A stretch of DNA of 64,000 bases from Mesorhizobium tamadayense (lineage in GTDB: Bacteria; Pseudomonadota; Alphaproteobacteria; Rhizobiales; Rhizobiaceae). Made by a program: the position numbers and the translations under genes. Position 1 is the first letter of the stretch. The number at the start of each line of letters is the position of its first letter. A model generated the notes under the pieces. The model was not told where the DNA came from. It worked only from the letters and a program-made list of their open reading frames with translations, and made no database searches. Location of the stretch: the NCBI RefSeq assembly GCF_003863365.1, contig NZ_RQXT01000022.1, positions 1-64,000 on the forward strand. Reading direction: 5' to 3'. This document shows, in pieces, positions 1 to 9,337 of this stretch.

Positions 1-9
1 GTAATTTCG

Positions 10-41
10 GCAGTTCAGCTTTGATAGAATCGCTGAACTGC
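10..41. repeat. 10-bp perfect inverted repeat upstream of the Anbu gene
   Basis: The arms GCAGTTCAGC (10-19) and GCTGAACTGC (32-41) are exact reverse complements separated by 12 nt, and a T-rich stretch follows at 47-57. It could be the terminator of a gene lying before the window or an operator for the downstream peptidase gene. The T run does not start directly at the stem, so neither reading is secure. Confidence 0.35.
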
Positions 42-131
42 TCTAACTGTTTGTTTTTGCGCAACTCCGGACGGAAAACCGCCACACGCTTTCCTGGAAT
101 TGCTTTAGGATTCGCTGCCAGAAGAAGAATC

Positions 132-863
132 ATGACCTATTGCGTCGGCCTCAAGATCGATCGCGGGCTCGTGTTCATGTCGGACACGCGCACCAATGCC
201 GGCATGGATTCGATCTCGACCTTCAAAAAGATGCATGTCTGGGAACAACCCGGCGAGCGCGTCATCGTGCTGATGTCGGCGGGCAATCTGGCCACCACCC
301 AAGCCGTGGTCAGCCTGCTCGACGAGCGCACCAAAGCAGTGGGCGATCGCCACGAGAAGCTGCTCGAAACGCCATCCATGTACCAGACGGTGCGGCTGGT
401 CGGCGATACGGTGAAAGAGGTCATCGCCCAATCTTCGCCTGCCGGTGACAAGGCCGATTCTTATTTCAACGCCTCCTTCATACTCGGCGGCCAGATCAAG
501 GGCAGCGCGCCGCGGTTGTTCATGATCTATCCCGAGGGCAATTTCATCGAATCGACCGAGGACACGCCATTCTTTCAGATCGGCGAGACGAAATATGGGA
601 AGCCGATCATCATCCGCGCCTATGATCGCGCGATGAGCCTGGCGGAAACGGTGAAGCTGCTCCTTGTTTCCTTCGATTCGACGCTGAAGTCGAACCTTTC
701 GGTCGGCCTGCCGCTCGATCTGCTCTACCTGGAGCAGGACGCCTTCAAGGTCGCTCTCAAGAAGCGGATCGGCCAGGACGATCCATATTACCGCACCATC
801 TCAGACGGCTGGTCCAACGCGCTGAAGACCGCCTTCGCCAGTCTGCCGGACTTTCCGGGGTAG
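132..863 (+). CDS. Anbu-type proteasome-like peptidase
   Basis: This is a 243-residue Ntn-hydrolase-fold protein of the HslV/20S beta-subunit superfamily. The N-terminus MTYCVGLKIDRGLVFMSDTR carries Thr2, the nucleophile exposed when Met1 is removed, followed by the SDTRTNAG segment typical of the Anbu (ancestral beta subunit) group. The frame is open back to position 21, but the ATG at 132 puts Thr directly after Met, which is decisive for this family; the extra N-terminal residues look unlike protein. In other bacteria Anbu is encoded beside a transglutaminase-like protein, an alpha-E protein and an ATP-grasp protein that may act on a peptide substrate. Those partners would lie upstream, outside the window. 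The substrate is not established in the literature known to me. Confidence 0.85.
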   Translation: MTYCVGLKIDRGLVFMSDTRTNAGMDSISTFKKMHVWEQPGERVIVLMSAGNLATTQAVVSLLDERTKAVGDRHEKLLETPSMYQTVRLVGDTVKEVIAQSSPAGDKADSYFNASFILGGQIKGSAPRLFMIYPEGNFIESTEDTPFFQIGETKYGKPIIIRAYDRAMSLAETVKLLLVSFDSTLKSNLSVGLPLDLLYLEQDAFKVALKKRIGQDDPYYRTISDGWSNALKTAFASLPDFPG

Positions 864-900
864 GGCGGTGCAAGGAGCGCTGCTCCGTTGCCCCGATGTA

Positions 901-914
901 ATTAACGTGTTAAT
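901..914. promoter_or_regulatory. Palindrome ATTAAC-GT-GTTAAT upstream of the decarboxylase
   Basis: A 14-bp near-palindrome with 6-bp arms lies about 57 bp before the decarboxylase start, in an AT-rich patch of an otherwise GC-rich gap. The position suits an operator. No regulator gene is adjacent, so the assignment is only a suggestion. Confidence 0.3.
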
Positions 915-971
915 CAAAAAACTGAAACAGCCGGATAGGTCAGCACGTTCGGTCGGCTGCCGGGAGGATGC

Positions 972-2384
972 ATGGACAACGAAGAATTCCGCGACTGGTC
1001 GAGGCGCGCCGCCGACTGGGGAGCCGATTACCGGGCCAGCCTGCGCGACCGTCCGGTGCGGCCGGCGATCGCGCCAGGAGAGATCTTCAGGAGCATTGAA
1101 GAGTCGCCACCCGAAACCGCAGAGCCGATGGAAAAGATCTTCGCCGATTTCGAAGCGAAGATCGTCCCCGGCATGACGCATTGGCAGCATCCGCGCTTCT
1201 TCGCCTATTTCCCGGCTAACGCGGCCCCGGTCTCGGTGGTCGCCGAATATCTCGTCTCGGCGATGGCCGCGCAATGCATGCTGTGGCAGACCTCGCCGGC
1301 GGCGACCGAGCTCGAGACCAGAACCGTCGACTGGATGCGCCAGGCGCTCGGACTGCCCAAAGGCTTTTCCGGCGTCATCCAGGATTCGGCTTCGTCGGCG
1401 ACGCTGGCCGCGGTGCTGACCATACGCGAGCGCGCGCTCGACTGGCAGGGGAACAGACAAGGGCTCGCCGGGCAGGCGAAGCTGCGCGTCTATTCCTCAG
1501 ACCAGGTCCACACCTCGATCGATCGCGCGATCTGGGTGGCCGGAATCGGCGAGGAGAATCTGGTCCGCATCCCTGTTGGCGGGCGTTTCCGCGCTATGGA
1601 TACAGCGGCGCTCGAGGCTGCGATCGTCGCCGATCGCCAAGCCGGCCTGCTGCCGGCCGGCATCATCGCCTGCGTCGGCGGCACCAGCACCGGTGGCACC
1701 GATGATATCGCTGCCGTTGCGGCGGTAGCGAAGCGGCATGGGCTCTATCTACATGTCGATGCAGCCTGGGCCGGATCGGCCATGATCTGCCCTGAATACC
1801 GGCATTTCTGGGCAGGTGTCGAGGGCGCGGATTCCATCGTCTTCAATCCGCATAAGTGGCTGGGCGCGCAATTCGACTGCTCGATCCAGTTTGTCTTTCA
1901 GCCGGAAGATCTCGTGCGCACGCTGGCGATCAAGCCGGACTACCTCAAGACCCGCGGCCATGACGGCGTCATCAACTATTCGGAATGGTCGGTGCCGCTC
2001 GGCCGGCGGTTCCGGGCGCTGAAACTCTGGTTCCTATTGCGCGCCCATGGGCTGGAGGGGTTGCGCAGGATGATCCGCAACCATGTCGCCTGGAGCGAAG
2101 GTCTTGCCACACGCCTGGCCGCAGAAGCGGACTTCGAGCTCGTCACCGAGCCGATGCTGTCGCTGTTCTCGTTCCGCCATCGCGCCCCGTTGGGCGCCGA
2201 TCCGGACGAGCACAATCTGCGGCTGGTCGATGCGATCAACACCGACGGCCGTATCTATCTGACGCAGACCCGCGTCGATGGGCGGGTGGCGATTCGCTTT
2301 CAGGCGGGGCAGTTCGAGACCACGGCCGCCGATATCGATGCGGCTTTCGATGTGGTCACCGAGGTCGCACGACGTCTTGCGTGA
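972..2384 (+). CDS. Pyridoxal-5'-phosphate-dependent decarboxylase (aromatic amino acid/glutamate decarboxylase family, group II)
   Basis: The 470-residue protein belongs to the group II PLP-dependent decarboxylases (DDC/tyrosine decarboxylase/GAD clade). The segment HVDAAWAGSAM supplies the Asp that contacts the pyridine nitrogen, and NPHKWLG contains the Schiff-base lysine, Lys295. The N-terminal part with HWQHPRFFAYFP also resembles aromatic-L-amino-acid decarboxylases. The ATG at 972 follows GGGAGGA closely. It stands alone between the Anbu gene and glpR, so context does not reveal the substrate; an aromatic amino acid such as tyrosine, tryptophan or DOPA is likely from the family, but this is inference. 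Length agrees with the family (about 470-480). Confidence 0.85.
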   Translation: MDNEEFRDWSRRAADWGADYRASLRDRPVRPAIAPGEIFRSIEESPPETAEPMEKIFADFEAKIVPGMTHWQHPRFFAYFPANAAPVSVVAEYLVSAMAAQCMLWQTSPAATELETRTVDWMRQALGLPKGFSGVIQDSASSATLAAVLTIRERALDWQGNRQGLAGQAKLRVYSSDQVHTSIDRAIWVAGIGEENLVRIPVGGRFRAMDTAALEAAIVADRQAGLLPAGIIACVGGTSTGGTDDIAAVAAVAKRHGLYLHVDAAWAGSAMICPEYRHFWAGVEGADSIVFNPHKWLGAQFDCSIQFVFQPEDLVRTLAIKPDYLKTRGHDGVINYSEWSVPLGRRFRALKLWFLLRAHGLEGLRRMIRNHVAWSEGLATRLAAEADFELVTEPMLSLFSFRHRAPLGADPDEHNLRLVDAINTDGRIYLTQTRVDGRVAIRFQAGQFETTAADIDAAFDVVTEVARRLA

Positions 2385-2462
2385 AGCCAGAGGTCCCATT
2401 GCGAATCGGTTTGCCTTTGCGATCGTCGGGATTTCGTTAGCCGGCTTATACCTTTTCATTGC

Positions 2463-2495
2463 TTTCGTTTTCCGATATAGATGAGAAAAACGAAA
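2463..2495. promoter_or_regulatory. Candidate GlpR operator upstream of glpR
   Basis: TTTCGTTTT (2463-2471) and AAAACGAAA (2487-2495) form a perfect 9-bp inverted repeat with a 15-nt spacer, ending just before the glpR Shine-Dalgarno. A possible -10 hexamer TATAGA (2476-2481) sits inside the spacer and another TTTCGTT half-site lies at 2432. DeoR-family repressors commonly use repeated short half-sites of this type, so autoregulation is a reasonable inference. Confidence 0.5.
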
Positions 2496-2509
2496 ATGGA
2501 GGACGCCGG

Positions 2510-3277
2510 ATGTTTCTTTCGCCACGCCATGCCGAGATCATTCAGATGGCGAAGGACCACGGTCGTGTGCTGGTCGAGGACCTGGCGACACATTTCAGCG
2601 TGACGCCGCAGACCATCCGCAAGGATCTCAACGACCTCTGCGACGAGCGGCTGCTCACGCGCATCCATGGCGGGGCGCTGTTTCCCTCCGGCATCGAGAA
2701 TATGGAATACGAGGCGCGGCGCAAGATCGCCGCCGACGAGAAGGAGGCGATCGGCCGCGCCGCGGCCAGGCTGATCCCCGACAACGCCTCGCTGTTCATC
2801 AACATCGGCACCACGACGGAAGCTGTTTCAAAGGCGCTTCTCGACCATAATGGGCTTATGGTCATCACCAATAACATCAATGTTGCCAATAGGATGCGCA
2901 TCTATCCTTCGATCGAGGTGGTGATCGCCGGCGGCGTGGTGCGCGGCTCCGACGGCGGCGTCGTCGGCGAGGCCGCGGTCGATTTCATCCGCCAGTTCAA
3001 AGTCGACTACGCCGTCATCGGCGCCTCGGCCATCGACCATGACGGCGCGCTGCTCGACTTCGATTTTCGCGAGGTGAAGGTGGCGCAGGCCATCATCGCC
3101 AATGCGCGCCATGTGATCCTCGTCTCCGACCAGACGAAATTCGAGCGCACGGCGCCAGTTCGCATCGGCCATCTGTCGCAGGTCAACACCTTCATCACCG
3201 ACCGTTGCGATATCCCCTCGGTACGCAGGATCTGCGAGGAAACGGAGGTTCGTTTGATCGAGACAGCGCTTGGATAA
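2510..3277 (+). CDS. glpR: DeoR-family transcriptional repressor of glycerol utilisation, GlpR-like
   Basis: This 255-residue DeoR-family regulator has an N-terminal winged helix (about residues 5-58, with VTPQTIRKDLNDLC as recognition helix) and a C-terminal DeoR sensor domain with an isomerase-like fold containing NIGTTTEAVSKALL and VIGASAIDHDGALLDFD. An ATG 51 bp further upstream is in frame, but the ATG at 2510 follows AATGGAGGACGCCGG and begins MFLSPRHAE as DeoR proteins normally do. It heads the glp gene block, and TTTCG/CGAAA repeats occur before both it and glpD. The family ligand in the E. coli paralogue is glycerol-3-phosphate; the same ligand is inferred here. Confidence 0.85.
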   Translation: MFLSPRHAEIIQMAKDHGRVLVEDLATHFSVTPQTIRKDLNDLCDERLLTRIHGGALFPSGIENMEYEARRKIAADEKEAIGRAAARLIPDNASLFINIGTTTEAVSKALLDHNGLMVITNNINVANRMRIYPSIEVVIAGGVVRGSDGGVVGEAAVDFIRQFKVDYAVIGASAIDHDGALLDFDFREVKVAQAIIANARHVILVSDQTKFERTAPVRIGHLSQVNTFITDRCDIPSVRRICEETEVRLIETALG

Positions 3278-3311
3278 CACCGTTTCACCGTCGCCTCACG
3301 CGCCTATGATA

Positions 3312-3366
3312 TTTCGTTTGACATTCGGATCGAGTTCGAAATAATTCCACAACGGTTTCGCGAAAC
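3312..3366 (+). promoter_or_regulatory. glpD promoter with overlapping candidate GlpR operators
   Basis: TTGACA (3318-3323) and AATAAT (3340-3345) with 16-bp spacing form a good sigma-70-type promoter. TTTCG at 3312 and CGAAA at 3337 flank it, TTCGAA lies at 3335, and the perfect palindrome GTTTCGCGAAAC (3355-3366) falls near the expected start of transcription. The shared TTTCG/CGAAA words match the repeat in front of glpR, so GlpR repression of the glp operon from here is inferred. Confidence 0.5.
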
Positions 3367-3403
3367 ACAAAAATGGTGCAATGCGAAATCGTGGAGGAAC
3401 CCT

Positions 3404-4924
3404 GTGGACGCATCTCCGATCCATGACATTTTCGTCATAGGTGGCGGCATCAATGGCTGCGGCATCGCCCGCGACGCCGTTGGCCGCGGATTTTCGGTAT
3501 ACCTCGCCGAGATGAACGATCTCGCCAGCGGGACGTCCTCCGGCTCGACCAAGCTGATCCATGGCGGGTTGCGCTATCTCGAGTTCTATGAATTCCGCCT
3601 GGTGCGCGAAGCGCTGATGGAGCGCGAGGTTCTGTGGAAGAACGCGCCGCACATCATCTGGCCGATGCGCTTCGTGCTGCCCTATGCCAAGGGTCTGCGC
3701 CCGGCCTGGCTGATCCGGCTCGGCCTGTTCCTTTACGATCATATCGGCGGGCGCAAGCTGTTGCCGGCGACGAAGACGCTGGACATGGCCACCGATCCGG
3801 CCGGCAAGCCGTTGAAGCCGTTGTTTCGCAAGGCCTTCGAATATTCGGACGGCTGGGTCAACGATGCCCGCCTGGTGGCGCTCAATGCCCGCGACGCGGC
3901 TGACCGCGGCGCCGTCATCTGCACCCGCACCAAGGTGGTCAGCGCGCGCCGCGAGCGCGCGCTGTGGACGATCAAGATACAGAATGTGCTGACGGGCGAG
4001 ACCGAGGAAGTTCGCGCCCGCCTTCTTGTCAACGCCGCGGGGCCCTGGGTCGATCAGGTGCTGGCAAAAACGGTCGGCCAGAACGACGTGCACAATGTCC
4101 GGCTGGTGCAGGGAAGCCACATCGTCATCAGCAAGAAGTTCGACGATCCGCGCGCCTATTTCTTCCAGAACAAGGACGGACGCATCATCTTCGCCATTCC
4201 CTACGAGGAAGAGTTCACGCTGATCGGCACCACCGACCGCGACTTTCCGGGCGATCCGCATGACGTGAAGATCAGCGATGCCGAGATCGACTATCTCTGC
4301 GCCGCGGCAAGCGAATATTTCGCCCAACCCGTCAAGCGCTCGGACATCGTCTGGACCTATTCCGCCGTGCGCCCGCTCTATGACGACGGCGCCTCGAAGG
4401 CGCAGGAAGCGACGCGCGACTATGTGCTGAAGGTCGATGGCGGGGAGGGCGCGGCCCCTCTAGTCAATGCCTTCGGCGGCAAGATCACGACGTTCCGCCG
4501 GCTGGCGGAATCGATGCTGGACAAGATCGAAGGCTTTCTCGGCAAGCGCGGCAAGCCATGGACCGCCAATGCGCCGCTGCCGGGCGGCGATTTTCCGGCG
4601 ACCGGCTTCGACGCGCAGGTATCGAGACTTAAGAAAGCCTATCCGTTCCTCGATCAGCGGCTGGCACGCCGCCTCACCCGGCTCTACGGTACGCGCGCCG
4701 AGAAGCTGCTTGGCCTCGCCAAGTCGAACGCCGATCTCGGCCGCAATTTCGGTGCCGACCTCTACGAGGCCGAGGTGCGCTATCTGGTCGAGAACGAATG
4801 GGCCGTCACCGCCGAGGACGTGCTGTGGCGCAGGACCAAGCGCGGCTTGCATTTCAGCCGCGAACAGACGGCTGCCTTGGAAGAATTCATGCGTGGCCGG
4901 CGCCACGTCGCGGCGGCCGAATGA
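3404..4924 (+). CDS. glpD: Aerobic glycerol-3-phosphate dehydrogenase
   Basis: The 506-residue FAD-dependent enzyme oxidises glycerol-3-phosphate to dihydroxyacetone phosphate and passes electrons to the quinone pool at the inner membrane. The N-terminus has the Rossmann dinucleotide-binding motif GGGINGCGIARD, followed by SGTSSGSTKLIHGGLRYL, the hallmark of GlpD. The downstream segments LVNAAGPWVDQV and FGGKITTFRRLAE are also typical. Translation starts at GTG 3404, preceded by GGAGG (3393-3397). Length matches E. coli GlpD (501). It follows glpR by 126 bp containing its own promoter and precedes the glycerol transporter genes, the order described for the Rhizobium leguminosarum glp locus. 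Confidence 0.95.
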   Translation: MDASPIHDIFVIGGGINGCGIARDAVGRGFSVYLAEMNDLASGTSSGSTKLIHGGLRYLEFYEFRLVREALMEREVLWKNAPHIIWPMRFVLPYAKGLRPAWLIRLGLFLYDHIGGRKLLPATKTLDMATDPAGKPLKPLFRKAFEYSDGWVNDARLVALNARDAADRGAVICTRTKVVSARRERALWTIKIQNVLTGETEEVRARLLVNAAGPWVDQVLAKTVGQNDVHNVRLVQGSHIVISKKFDDPRAYFFQNKDGRIIFAIPYEEEFTLIGTTDRDFPGDPHDVKISDAEIDYLCAAASEYFAQPVKRSDIVWTYSAVRPLYDDGASKAQEATRDYVLKVDGGEGAAPLVNAFGGKITTFRRLAESMLDKIEGFLGKRGKPWTANAPLPGGDFPATGFDAQVSRLKKAYPFLDQRLARRLTRLYGTRAEKLLGLAKSNADLGRNFGADLYEAEVRYLVENEWAVTAEDVLWRRTKRGLHFSREQTAALEEFMRGRRHVAAAE

Positions 4925-4963
4925 AGACCGCACGATAATGCGTAAGGCCTGGGAGGAGGCGTG

Positions 4964-6043
4964 ATGCTGGAATTGAGGAACGTGACGAAGACGGTCGGCG
5001 CGCAGGAGCATATCCGCGACGTGTCGCTGACGCTTCAGCACGGTTCGCTGAACGTGCTGCTCGGGCCGACGCTTTCCGGCAAGACCAGCCTGATGCGGCT
5101 GATGGCCGGCCTCGACGCTCCGACATCGGGCTCGGTCTGGTTCGACGGCACGGACGTCACTGGACTGCCGGTGCAGAAGCGCAACGTCGCCATGGTCTAC
5201 CAGCAGTTCATCAACTATCCGGCGATGACCGTGTACGAGAATATCGCCTCGCCGCTTCGGGTAGCCGGCGTCGAGCAGACCAGGATCGACAAGGAAGTGC
5301 GGAACGCTGCCGCGCTTCTCAAGCTCACGCCCTATCTCGACCGCACGCCGCTCAGCCTGTCGGGCGGCCAGCAGCAGCGCACCGCGCTCGCCCGCGCCAT
5401 CGTGAAGAACGCCAGTCTGGTCCTGCTCGACGAGCCGCTCGCCAATCTCGACTACAAGCTGCGCGAGGAATTGCGGGCCGAGTTGCCGAAGATTTTTGCC
5501 GCCACCGGCACCATCTTCGTCTACGCCACGACCGAGCCGCACGAGGCGCTTTTGCTCGGCGGCAACACGGCAACGCTTTCGGAAGGCCGCGTCACCCAAT
5601 TCGGGCCGACCATCGACGTGTTCCGCAAGCCGGTCGACCTGGTGACGGCAAGGACCTTCGCCGATCCGCCGCTCAACTCCATCGTGCTTGCCAAGAAGGG
5701 GTCGGATTTCCTTCTCGAAGGCGGCGTGAAACTTCCCGTGCCGGCGGAACTCACCGGCATTCCGGACGCCAGCTACACGATCGGCTTTCAGCCGCACCAT
5801 CTGTCGCTGGAACGTCCCAATGCCGGAGCCGTGCCGGTGCGGGCCAAGGTCACCATCACCGAGATCACCGGCTCGGAAAGCTTCGTCCATCTCGACTTCG
5901 CCGATGCGCGCTGGGTGATGCTCGCGCACGGTATCCTCGATTTCGAGACGGACGACGAGGTCGAGGTGTTCATCGATCCGCGCCACATCATGGTGTTCGA
6001 CCAGAACGACCGCGCCGTGACGGTGTCGAAGCTGGCGGCCTGA
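4964..6043 (+). CDS. glpS: Glycerol ABC transporter ATP-binding protein GlpS
   Basis: A 359-residue ATPase of the CUT1/MalK-like class with Walker A GPTLSGKT (34-41), signature LSGGQ (132-136), Walker B LVLLDE (152-157) and a C-terminal TOBE-like regulatory region. The H-loop position, normally histidine in VTHDQ, is Thr190 in VYATTEPHEA, so this subunit lacks the switch histidine. GTG at 4961 is an alternative start, but ATG 4964 is better spaced from GGGAGGAGG. It pairs with GlpT to power glycerol import through GlpP/GlpQ. The gene follows glpD by 39 bp and precedes glpT by 10 bp, so it is in the same operon. The symbol follows the R. leguminosarum glpSTPQUV nomenclature. Confidence 0.88.
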   Translation: MLELRNVTKTVGAQEHIRDVSLTLQHGSLNVLLGPTLSGKTSLMRLMAGLDAPTSGSVWFDGTDVTGLPVQKRNVAMVYQQFINYPAMTVYENIASPLRVAGVEQTRIDKEVRNAAALLKLTPYLDRTPLSLSGGQQQRTALARAIVKNASLVLLDEPLANLDYKLREELRAELPKIFAATGTIFVYATTEPHEALLLGGNTATLSEGRVTQFGPTIDVFRKPVDLVTARTFADPPLNSIVLAKKGSDFLLEGGVKLPVPAELTGIPDASYTIGFQPHHLSLERPNAGAVPVRAKVTITEITGSESFVHLDFADARWVMLAHGILDFETDDEVEVFIDPRHIMVFDQNDRAVTVSKLAA

Positions 6044-6053
6044 GGAGGAAAAG

Positions 6054-7121
6054 ATGGCGCGCATCGACGTCAACCACATCCGCCACTCCTATCTGCCCAA
6101 TCCGAAGAAGGATTCGGATTTCGCGCTGAAGGAAGTGCATCACAATTTCGAGGACGGCGGCGCCTATGCGCTGCTCGGGCCGTCCGGCTGCGGCAAGACC
6201 ACCTTGCTCAACATCATTTCGGGGCTGCTTCACCCCTCGCACGGCCAGCTTCTGTTCAACGGCCGGAACGTGACCAATTTGTCGACACAGGAGCGCAACA
6301 TCGCCCAGGTGTTTCAGTTCCCGGTCATCTACGACACCATGACCGTCTACGACAATCTGGCCTTCCCGCTGCGCAACCGCCGCGTGCAGGAAGCCGATGT
6401 CGACCGCAAGGTGCGCGAGACGCTCGACATGATCGATCTCGCCTCCTGGGCGAAGAAGAAGGCTCGCGGGCTGACTGCCGATCAGAAGCAGAAGATCTCA
6501 CTCGGCCGCGGCCTGGTGCGCTCGGATGTCAACGCCATCCTGTTCGACGAGCCGCTCACCGTCATCGACCCGCATATGAAGTGGGTGCTGCGCTCGCAGC
6601 TCAAGCAGCTCCACCGCCGCTTCGGCTACACCATGGTCTATGTCACGCACGACCAGACCGAAGCGCTGACTTTCGCCGACCGCGTCGTGGTCATGTATGA
6701 CGGCGAGATCGTGCAGATCGGCACGCCGGCAGAGCTGTTCGAGCGGCCGCGCCATACCTTCGTCGGCTATTTCATCGGCTCGCCGGGCATGAACGTCCTG
6801 CCGGTTGCGCTCGAAGGCAGGACGGCGATGCTCGGTTCGCAGCGCATCGAGCTGCCGGGCGCGCCCAAGGCCGAAGCCGGCGCCGTCGAGCTCGGCATCC
6901 GTCCCGAATATGTGCGGCTCGGCCGCGACGGCATGGCTGTGAAGATCAGCAAGGTCGAGGATGTCGGCCGCCACAAGGTGGTTCGCGCCAATCTCGAGGG
7001 CAGGGAAATCGCCGCCGTCATCGGCGAGGACGACGAGGTGCCGGCCGAACCCAAGGTCCGCTTCGACCCGGCCGGCATCAACATCTATGCCGATTCATGG
7101 CGCGTCGAGATGGGGGCATAG
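6054..7121 (+). CDS. glpT: Glycerol ABC transporter ATP-binding protein GlpT (degenerate signature motif)
   Basis: A 355-residue ABC ATPase with Walker A GPSGCGKT (42-49), Q-loop Gln88, Walker B AILFDE (161-166), D-loop VID and H-loop His199 in VTHDQTEA. The signature LSGGQ is replaced by LTADQ (140-144) followed by KQKISLGRGLVR. It is the partner of GlpS, which has a normal signature but no H-loop histidine, so the heterodimer has one normal and one degenerate ATP site. The C-terminal third (about 240-355) is TOBE-like. The ATG follows GAGGAGGAAAAG. The stop codon abuts the ATG of glpP (7122), typical of a tightly coupled operon. Despite the symbol it is unrelated to the E. coli GlpT antiporter. 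Confidence 0.88.
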   Translation: MARIDVNHIRHSYLPNPKKDSDFALKEVHHNFEDGGAYALLGPSGCGKTTLLNIISGLLHPSHGQLLFNGRNVTNLSTQERNIAQVFQFPVIYDTMTVYDNLAFPLRNRRVQEADVDRKVRETLDMIDLASWAKKKARGLTADQKQKISLGRGLVRSDVNAILFDEPLTVIDPHMKWVLRSQLKQLHRRFGYTMVYVTHDQTEALTFADRVVVMYDGEIVQIGTPAELFERPRHTFVGYFIGSPGMNVLPVALEGRTAMLGSQRIELPGAPKAEAGAVELGIRPEYVRLGRDGMAVKISKVEDVGRHKVVRANLEGREIAAVIGEDDEVPAEPKVRFDPAGINIYADSWRVEMGA

Positions 7122-7988
<867 letters not shown>

Positions 7989-7989
7989 G

Positions 7990-8903
<914 letters not shown>

Positions 8904-8904
<1 letters not shown>

Positions 8905-8975
8905 TGAAACGAACGCAAGAGTTCGTACGCAACACCATCGCCAAGGGCTTTGCCCTGGGGAGGGTGCGACCATGA
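8904..8975 (+). CDS. 23-residue ORF coupled between glpQ and glpU; duplicated GlpQ C-terminus
   Basis: ATG 8904 overlaps the glpQ stop (TGATG) and follows GGGGAGGG at suitable distance. The ORF encodes MKRTQEFVRNTIAKGFALGR plus three residues (VRP) and its TGA overlaps the glpU ATG (ATGA at 8972-8975). Thus a tiny peptide copying the GlpQ tail is translationally coupled on both sides. It may simply keep ribosomes moving from glpQ into glpU, or it may be a chance by-product of the duplication; a function for the peptide itself is not shown. Confidence 0.45.
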
Positions 8976-9259
8976 ATCTCGACCTCACCTGGATGGCCTG
9001 GACCTGGCCGACGGCGGCCTTCTTCGGAACCATCTTTCTACTGCTGTGCGGCATGGCGGCTTGGGAATATGCCTCGCCGGGCGGCAATCCGCGTGTCGGC
9101 GTGCTGCGCTTCGAGACGACGCGCGGCGACCGTCTCTTCCTGTCGCTGCTTGGCAGCGCCTTTATCCATCTCGCTTGGTTGGGTCTTGTCGGACCCAACC
9201 TGTGGTGGGCTCTCGCTCTCTCCGTGGTCTACGCCGTCGGCGTGTTCCGCTACGTATAG
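8972..9259 (+). CDS. glpU: Small membrane protein of the glycerol transporter, GlpU (DUF2160-like)
   Basis: A 95-residue protein with about three hydrophobic helices (TWPTAAFFGTIFLLLCGMAA; LFLSLLGSAFIHLAWLGL; WWALALSVVYAVGVF). It lies between the permease and binding-protein genes exactly where glpU of R. leguminosarum sits, and has the size of DUF2160 small membrane proteins. ATG 8972 follows GGGGAGGG carried by the second copy of the glpQ tail duplication. Its biochemical role is unknown; a transporter accessory role is inferred from the conserved position only. Confidence 0.8.
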   Translation: MNLDLTWMAWTWPTAAFFGTIFLLLCGMAAWEYASPGGNPRVGVLRFETTRGDRLFLSLLGSAFIHLAWLGLVGPNLWWALALSVVYAVGVFRYV

Positions 9260-9337
9260 AGGGGGAAACTGTTGGAGCGACCGCGTGCTGGCGGCCGCTC
9301 CAGATCGCACTTGAAACCTAAACTGTGGAGGAAACAC

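Noticed and set aside
4460..6079. Open frame of over 500 codons antisense to glpD and glpS
   Set aside because: Its translation is Arg/His/Ala-rich and matches no domain; it is explained by codon bias of the plus-strand genes.
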